Positions 59,537 through 64,000 of a stretch of 64,000 nt of DNA are shown here, one piece after another (positions within the stretch are counted from its first letter, which is position 1; each line of letters starts with the position of its first letter). The translations under genes were made by a program, and so were the position numbers. The DNA is from Verrucomicrobiota bacterium (GTDB lineage Bacteria > Verrucomicrobiota > Verrucomicrobiia > JABWAM01), in NCBI GenBank assembly GCA_023269615.1, contig JAHFSY010000012.1, forward strand, positions 25,215-89,214. Direction: 5' to 3'. The notes beneath the pieces are model-generated. The model was given only the letters and a program-made list of their open reading frames with translations, searched no databases and was not told where the DNA came from.

Positions 59537-61150
59537 ATGAAAGATTCTTTTGAGATTTCCGTGGGGGGGCCGTTGGCGTGGCGTCCATGGATCTGGATCG
59601 TTCTGCCGTTTCTTCTCGTCATGGGAGGCGGTTGCGGCTCGAAGACCTCCTCCACGGCAAATGACGGGAACAATCCCCCCGCTCCATCGACGGACCCGGT
59701 GGCCATTGCGCGCGGGCATCTGGCCCAGGGCCCGGGATACGCGGAAGTGGCCATCGCCGACCTCAAGGACACGCAGAATCCCGAGGCGCTGGAGATCCTG
59801 CTCTCCATTCTGAAAATTCCGATGACCACCTACGATTTTGCGCCCCATGCCATCAAGGCCCTCGGGGCATGGAAGACGGACCACGATCGGATTGCCGAGG
59901 CGCTGGTCGCCCGTGTTCCCGAACTGACCGGCGGAGGAATCATGGAGACATGCCGCGTTCTTGCCGCCTGGAACATCAGGCAGCATTCGCCCGAATTGAT
60001 CCGGGGAATCCTCGAGTCAAAAAAATGCACACTCAACGAACCGCTCGTGTCGCTGCTCCGGAAAATCATCACGCCGGAATGTTCGACTGTTTTGATTGCC
60101 GCGCTGCCGTCACCGTCGGAACTGGGCCGTTTCCCCGGCGGCCCGCAAAATGCGATGTGGATTTTTGAATTGCTGGATGAATGCCCCGATGCGGCGGCGA
60201 CGCCCAAACTTCTGGAGCACCTGAACGACACCCAGTCGTCCCTCATGTGCAGGCCGGCGAGCGTCGCGCTTGGACGGATCGGCACGGAAGAAGCGGTCGC
60301 TGCGATTGAGAAACGCCTGCTGGGACAAGCTTCCAACGAGGAATTTGCAAGGGAGATTCGCGCAGGACTTCACCGTTCGCATCATCCGCGAGGGCGGGCC
60401 GTGCTTGCCGAATCGCTCCAGAGCAAGGACGTGTGGACACGGGCGGATGCGGCGGATGGCCTGGCTGAAACCGCAACCGCTGAGGATGCGGCGCTGGTGT
60501 CCTCCGTGCTTTCCAATCCCTATCCGCAAATGAGGTTAAGGGTTTTTTCCGCATTGCCTCGTCTCCTTCCGGATGGACGATCGGCTGTCGAGCAGATGTA
60601 TGACGGTGCGATCCAGGCGAATCGTTTTCGCACCGCGTTGAAAATTGCGGAGGCGCTATCGGACAAGGATCGCATTTCCAAGGCGACTGCGGGGCTCGAT
60701 GGATTGCGTCAATCGGTGTTGCAGGAACCGAGGCTTGACCAGTGGTTTGGAAAAAGGCAGGACGAGTTGAAAAAGGAATTTGCGGACGGCGAGGTCAAGG
60801 AAGGATCACTTGGCTTGATCTCGATTGGCGTGGGTGGTTCGAGCACCAGTCGCATGTGGAATTTGACGACGAAGAGCGGCCACCTCAAATTTGGAGCCGG
60901 CACGTTTGGCGGCGCATGTGACGGGGTTGCGGTTTTGGAAGGCTATGAGCATGGGGCCTACGGCGCGCACCTTGGCGATCCAGGCGACGCGACCTGGGAA
61001 ATCCTCGGGGGCGACGAGCGAAACAAGGGGATATGGGGCCAGTTGATCAGTCCGATCGAGATTGCGAAGGACAAGCGCGTGGAATTGCACTGGGCAATGG
61101 ACCAGGAGGGGAAGGTTTCAGGCATCGAAGTGCATGCCGGGAAACAGTAG
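59537..61150 (+). CDS. HEAT-repeat lipoprotein
   Basis: A 537-residue lipoprotein with lipobox-like VMGGGC near residue 33. Residues about 55-400 are HEAT/PBS-lyase-like helical repeats (IARGHLAQGPGYAEVAIADL, LMCRPASVALGRIGTEEAV and RADAADGLAETATAEDAAL). The C-terminal 130 residues (GLISIGVGGSSTSRMWNLTT to SGIEVHAGKQ) form a beta-rich cap unlike the repeats. Probably a periplasmic or surface scaffold; partner unknown. Confidence 0.7.
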   Translation: MKDSFEISVGGPLAWRPWIWIVLPFLLVMGGGCGSKTSSTANDGNNPPAPSTDPVAIARGHLAQGPGYAEVAIADLKDTQNPEALEILLSILKIPMTTYDFAPHAIKALGAWKTDHDRIAEALVARVPELTGGGIMETCRVLAAWNIRQHSPELIRGILESKKCTLNEPLVSLLRKIITPECSTVLIAALPSPSELGRFPGGPQNAMWIFELLDECPDAAATPKLLEHLNDTQSSLMCRPASVALGRIGTEEAVAAIEKRLLGQASNEEFAREIRAGLHRSHHPRGRAVLAESLQSKDVWTRADAADGLAETATAEDAALVSSVLSNPYPQMRLRVFSALPRLLPDGRSAVEQMYDGAIQANRFRTALKIAEALSDKDRISKATAGLDGLRQSVLQEPRLDQWFGKRQDELKKEFADGEVKEGSLGLISIGVGGSSTSRMWNLTTKSGHLKFGAGTFGGACDGVAVLEGYEHGAYGAHLGDPGDATWEILGGDERNKGIWGQLISPIEIAKDKRVELHWAMDQEGKVSGIEVHAGKQ

Positions 61151-61157
61151 CTTTCAA

Positions 61158-62822
61158 TCACACGTTCCAGCCGGGGTGGTAGCGGTCCACCGTGATGCCA
61201 TCCACGGTTTTAAGTGCGTGGCGGACGTAGAAGTCCTTGCCGAGTTCGCGCAGTCGTTGCCGGCCCGCTTTCGATGCGACGTGATAGGCGAGCAGGCGGT
61301 AGAGTGGAAGGGAGACGGCGCAGTCGAGGTCCCACATCGAGAATCCGTGTGCGCCTTCCTCCAGCCAGTTCTCGGCGCGATCGAGAAAGGTCGGGAGATT
61401 TTCAATGATGCCCGCCGGCTCGTACGTCATTCGATTCAAGACGGGGCAGAGCAGGGTCGCCGTATTTTTCACCAGAGGCATCCATTCCTTGACATCGATG
61501 GCGCATTTCTCCGCCTTGAAACCGTAGGGGTAGGGGCAGAGCGTCTGGACGAGTCCCTCGCGCGCCCATGTTTCGCAGTCCATCGCGTAGTGACGGTTGA
61601 TGCGCGGCAGCGCGAGCGGGGCGGCGATGACCTTGGTTTCGCGTCCGCGCCCCGCTTCCGTCACGGTTTTTCGGACGTCGCGCATGAATGCGTTGAAGAT
61701 GTCGGTGCGCACCTGGAGGATGTCGGGATTTTCCGTGTCGGCTGATTTCATGTCCTTGCCCGTGCGGCGCTTGAATTCGTCGGCCACGGGCGTTTCAAAA
61801 AGGACCAGGGGCCAGCCGCGCGCGAAGACAAGGCAGACGCCATCGGCGCCGAACTCCACCGTCTCACGCAGGTGGTCGAGGAAAAACTGCCGCACTTCCG
61901 GGTAGGCAAGGGAGAGACGGGAGATCGGTGTGCCATCCCAGTCCACGCAGCGCCATTCGGGGTGCTGGTCGTAGAGTGGACACTGGAACATCTGGACGGG
62001 CGCATAGAGGCGTGTGATGCCCATGCGGTGGTACGCGTACAACTTTCTCCCGATGCTGTGTGCGGCCTCGATGGATTCGCGCAGCGTGCAGCGCCCGGCT
62101 TTTTCGAACTTGAGGAGCTGCTCGTTGATCCACGGATAGTATTCGGCGGAGATCAATTCCTCCCCGCTGAAAACTTCAACGGGATAGCGGTGGGCGGGAA
62201 GCTTGGTGTTGTATTGTGCGGAGCCGCAGATATCGGTGCCGTGGCAGAGTTCCGTCACCTGCGTGTCGCGAAACAAAAGCTCTTCCCCCACCATTTCGTC
62301 GAGAGGAAGGGGGCCGTTGTTGCCAGGGCCGCCGTCCATCAGCGTGATGAAGGGGATTTCGCCGGGCGTGGGCGCGGGGGCGGCATGGATCCGGATGTAG
62401 GCGATCCCGCAACGGCGTTTCATGCCAGCGTCCTGTTGGAGAACCAAGGCGTCGCCCTCCGCAAGCTCGACGTCCTTCCACCAGCATTCCTGGATGGATT
62501 GTGCCTCGACGACATCGCCGTGGGTGATTTTTTCAAAGCAGCGGTCGCGTTCCAGCTTGATGAGAAGGCGGTCGCTGTAATTTTCGACGATCCCGATGGA
62601 AATGCGATGGCGTCCGGTGAGAGGCAGGGGAATTCGAATCGACGGAGCGGCGGCGCAGGGATTGGCGACGAGCATGACACCAGAAAAACCCTTCGTGTCA
62701 TACGTCGCCGTCTGCCAGTAGCCTCGCAGGGCACGGGCATGAAGCGAAGCGCCTGGAATGGTGGAAAGGTCACGAAGCCACCACTCGTTGCCGTGTTGTT
62801 GCCAGGAGGGTTTCACGTGCAA
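61158..62822 (-). CDS. Unknown TIM-barrel-like protein (possible glycosidase)
   Basis: A 554-residue protein without a signal peptide. The N-terminal 160 residues are beta-rich; the rest looks like a (beta/alpha)8 barrel of the type annotated as putative glycosidase, with AYHRMGITRLYAPVQMFQCP, FGADGVCLVFARGWPLVLFE and RRTGKDMKSADTENPD. YHRMGITRLYAP is a barrel-strand style segment; no catalytic pair can be assigned. It sits ten bases downstream of the RraA-like gene on the same strand, so the two probably form an operon. Confidence 0.5.
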   Translation of the reverse strand: MHVKPSWQQHGNEWWLRDLSTIPGASLHARALRGYWQTATYDTKGFSGVMLVANPCAAAPSIRIPLPLTGRHRISIGIVENYSDRLLIKLERDRCFEKITHGDVVEAQSIQECWWKDVELAEGDALVLQQDAGMKRRCGIAYIRIHAAPAPTPGEIPFITLMDGGPGNNGPLPLDEMVGEELLFRDTQVTELCHGTDICGSAQYNTKLPAHRYPVEVFSGEELISAEYYPWINEQLLKFEKAGRCTLRESIEAAHSIGRKLYAYHRMGITRLYAPVQMFQCPLYDQHPEWRCVDWDGTPISRLSLAYPEVRQFFLDHLRETVEFGADGVCLVFARGWPLVLFETPVADEFKRRTGKDMKSADTENPDILQVRTDIFNAFMRDVRKTVTEAGRGRETKVIAAPLALPRINRHYAMDCETWAREGLVQTLCPYPYGFKAEKCAIDVKEWMPLVKNTATLLCPVLNRMTYEPAGIIENLPTFLDRAENWLEEGAHGFSMWDLDCAVSLPLYRLLAYHVASKAGRQRLRELGKDFYVRHALKTVDGITVDRYHPGWNV

Positions 62823-62831
62823 ATATTCAGG

Positions 62832-63548
62832 TCAGACGCAATGCGCGAAGCCGTACTTTTCGACGAGTTTGCCCACCCGCTTTTTCTTTTCCTTCACGGA
62901 GAGGTCGGTCCGCCGCAGCACCCGGTGGGCGTCATGTTCGAAGGCGCGCATCTGCGTGGCGCGTTGCGGGAGTGTTTGCAGGCAGGTTGACGGAATTTTG
63001 ATCACGCCCTCCGCGTTGGCGTGGACGACGTCACCGGTCCGGATGGTGATGCCGCCGATTTCGACAGGCTCATTGATCGCGCGCACGCGTAGCGCGGTGT
63101 GATGGATCACCGTGCCCCGGCAGTACGCCGCGAAGGGAATGGTCATGAACCCGGCAACATCCCGCACGCCGCCGTCGGTGATGACGCCGAGGCAGCCGGC
63201 GGCATATAGGGTTTTCGCCATGCCGTCGCCGAGGATGCATTCATGGTCGGGACGCGAACCCGTGGCCTTGACGACCCAAACGCTGGGCTCTTTCATGCGC
63301 GTCATCTGCTCCACCTGCGTCCAATAGCCTTCCGCGTCGGCATCACCCTCGGGGGAGCTAGTGTCCATCTCGCAGGTGACGGCCACGCCGACGGTGGGGC
63401 CGAGGGTGCGCGTGACCGACTGGATCGAGCCGCCCATGTAAAATTCGTGGGCGGGGGTGCGGTCAATGTACCCGATGGTGTTGGCGAGGAGGGCGGTGTC
63501 GAAGTCTCGAAGCTCTTCGAGGATGGTGAGAAGGGGATGGGTTTTCAT
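62832..63548 (-). CDS. RraA-like fold protein (possible HMG/CHA aldolase-type)
   Basis: A 238-residue RraA-like protein. The signature ILGDGMAKTLYAAGCLGVIT and TDGGVRDVAGF carries the Gly-rich metal/substrate loop (Asp and Arg) found in 4-hydroxy-4-methyl-2-oxoglutarate/4-carboxy-4-hydroxy-2-oxoadipate aldolases and in the RNase E regulator RraA. AEGVIKIPSTCLQTLPQRA is the family end. Carboxyl-lyase of a hydroxy-oxo-acid is the likeliest activity. Start at the ATG of MKTHPLLTI; the repeat-like DNA further upstream (63549-63575) argues against a longer protein. Confidence 0.7.
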   Translation of the reverse strand: MKTHPLLTILEELRDFDTALLANTIGYIDRTPAHEFYMGGSIQSVTRTLGPTVGVAVTCEMDTSSPEGDADAEGYWTQVEQMTRMKEPSVWVVKATGSRPDHECILGDGMAKTLYAAGCLGVITDGGVRDVAGFMTIPFAAYCRGTVIHHTALRVRAINEPVEIGGITIRTGDVVHANAEGVIKIPSTCLQTLPQRATQMRAFEHDAHRVLRRTDLSVKEKKKRVGKLVEKYGFAHCV

Positions 63549-63575
63549 GGAGCATTTAGCATTGAGCAATTATCA
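63549..63575. repeat. ATTTAGCATT-type short repeat
   Basis: Imperfect repeats of GCATTTAGCATTGAGCAAT-style sequence directly upstream of the RraA-like start, the reverse-sense relative of the metG upstream repeat at 7219-7249. Confidence 0.5.
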
Positions 63576-63614
63576 GCGTGAGGGGAAGCGCGGAATGGTA
63601 AACGCGAATGCTAA

Positions 63615-64000
<386 letters not shown>

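Noticed and set aside
61872..62990. A 372-residue plus-strand frame opposite the barrel-like gene
   Set aside because: It crosses the boundary of two minus-strand genes and has no coherent domain.

Overview
The window is about 64 kb of GC-rich bacterial chromosome. It is most likely from a Verrucomicrobiota bacterium or a close PVC relative. The evidence is two prepilin-like proteins with the N-terminal [13 protein letters not shown] signature and the C-terminal DGH motif common in this group, many secreted or unassigned carbohydrate-active proteins, LamG and HEAT-repeat lipoproteins, and intergenic DNA full of hairpin repeats. No rRNA is present, so taxonomy is inference. Two tRNA genes (Gly-GCC, Glu-CTC) are present. 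I see no prophage, transposase, integrase or CRISPR array.

Layout. 1-9018: housekeeping (partial Ser/Thr kinase, cNMP-binding protein, RidA, HAD hydrolase, RNase PH, Pgi, MetG, GT39-type glycosyltransferase). 9168-16825: EamA transporter, two large carbohydrate-active proteins and an M24 peptidase. 17019-22371: a GntR/FCD regulator followed by four tightly packed genes for a B12-dependent acyl-CoA mutase pathway. 22387-30682: a LacI regulator, SDR and unknown glycoside-hydrolase-like protein on the minus strand, divergent from a 1391-residue lipoprotein. 30689-36416: prepilin-like protein, tRNA-Gly, ankyrin protein, prfB with its programmed frameshift, trpC, PPK2. 36429-41285: an unknown two-domain protein, a palindrome-rich intergenic block, threonine aldolase, carbonic anhydrase, tRNA-Glu. 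41425-46512: small accessory genes (GIY-YIG, ArsR/SdpI pair, ankyrin, VOC, RidA) of visibly lower GC. 46672-64000: acyltransferase plus sphingomyelin-synthase-like PAP2 protein, a second prepilin-like protein with an STN-like partner, mazEF, recN, rlpA-like, PhnP-like, tatD, SGNH hydrolase, NCS2 permease, pseudouridine synthase, LamG and HEAT proteins, an unknown TIM-barrel-like protein, RraA-like protein and the start of gltX.

The strongest biological result is the operon at 17822-22371. It encodes a small B12-binding subunit, a PaaK-like CoA ligase, a MeaB-type GTPase and a 570-residue mutase subunit. The mutase carries Ile98 and Asp125, which by my hand alignment match the Ile90/Asp117 pair that defines 2-hydroxyisobutyryl-CoA mutase. 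The expected pathway is 2-hydroxyisobutyrate to its CoA ester, then to 3-hydroxybutyryl-CoA, then to central metabolism. A near-perfect GTATAC-centred palindrome upstream of the GntR gene is the likely operator.

The second theme is non-coding: several families of hairpin elements and imperfect triple repeats recur in intergenic gaps, sometimes forming the last codons or terminators of neighbouring genes. They are densest at 38505-39034.
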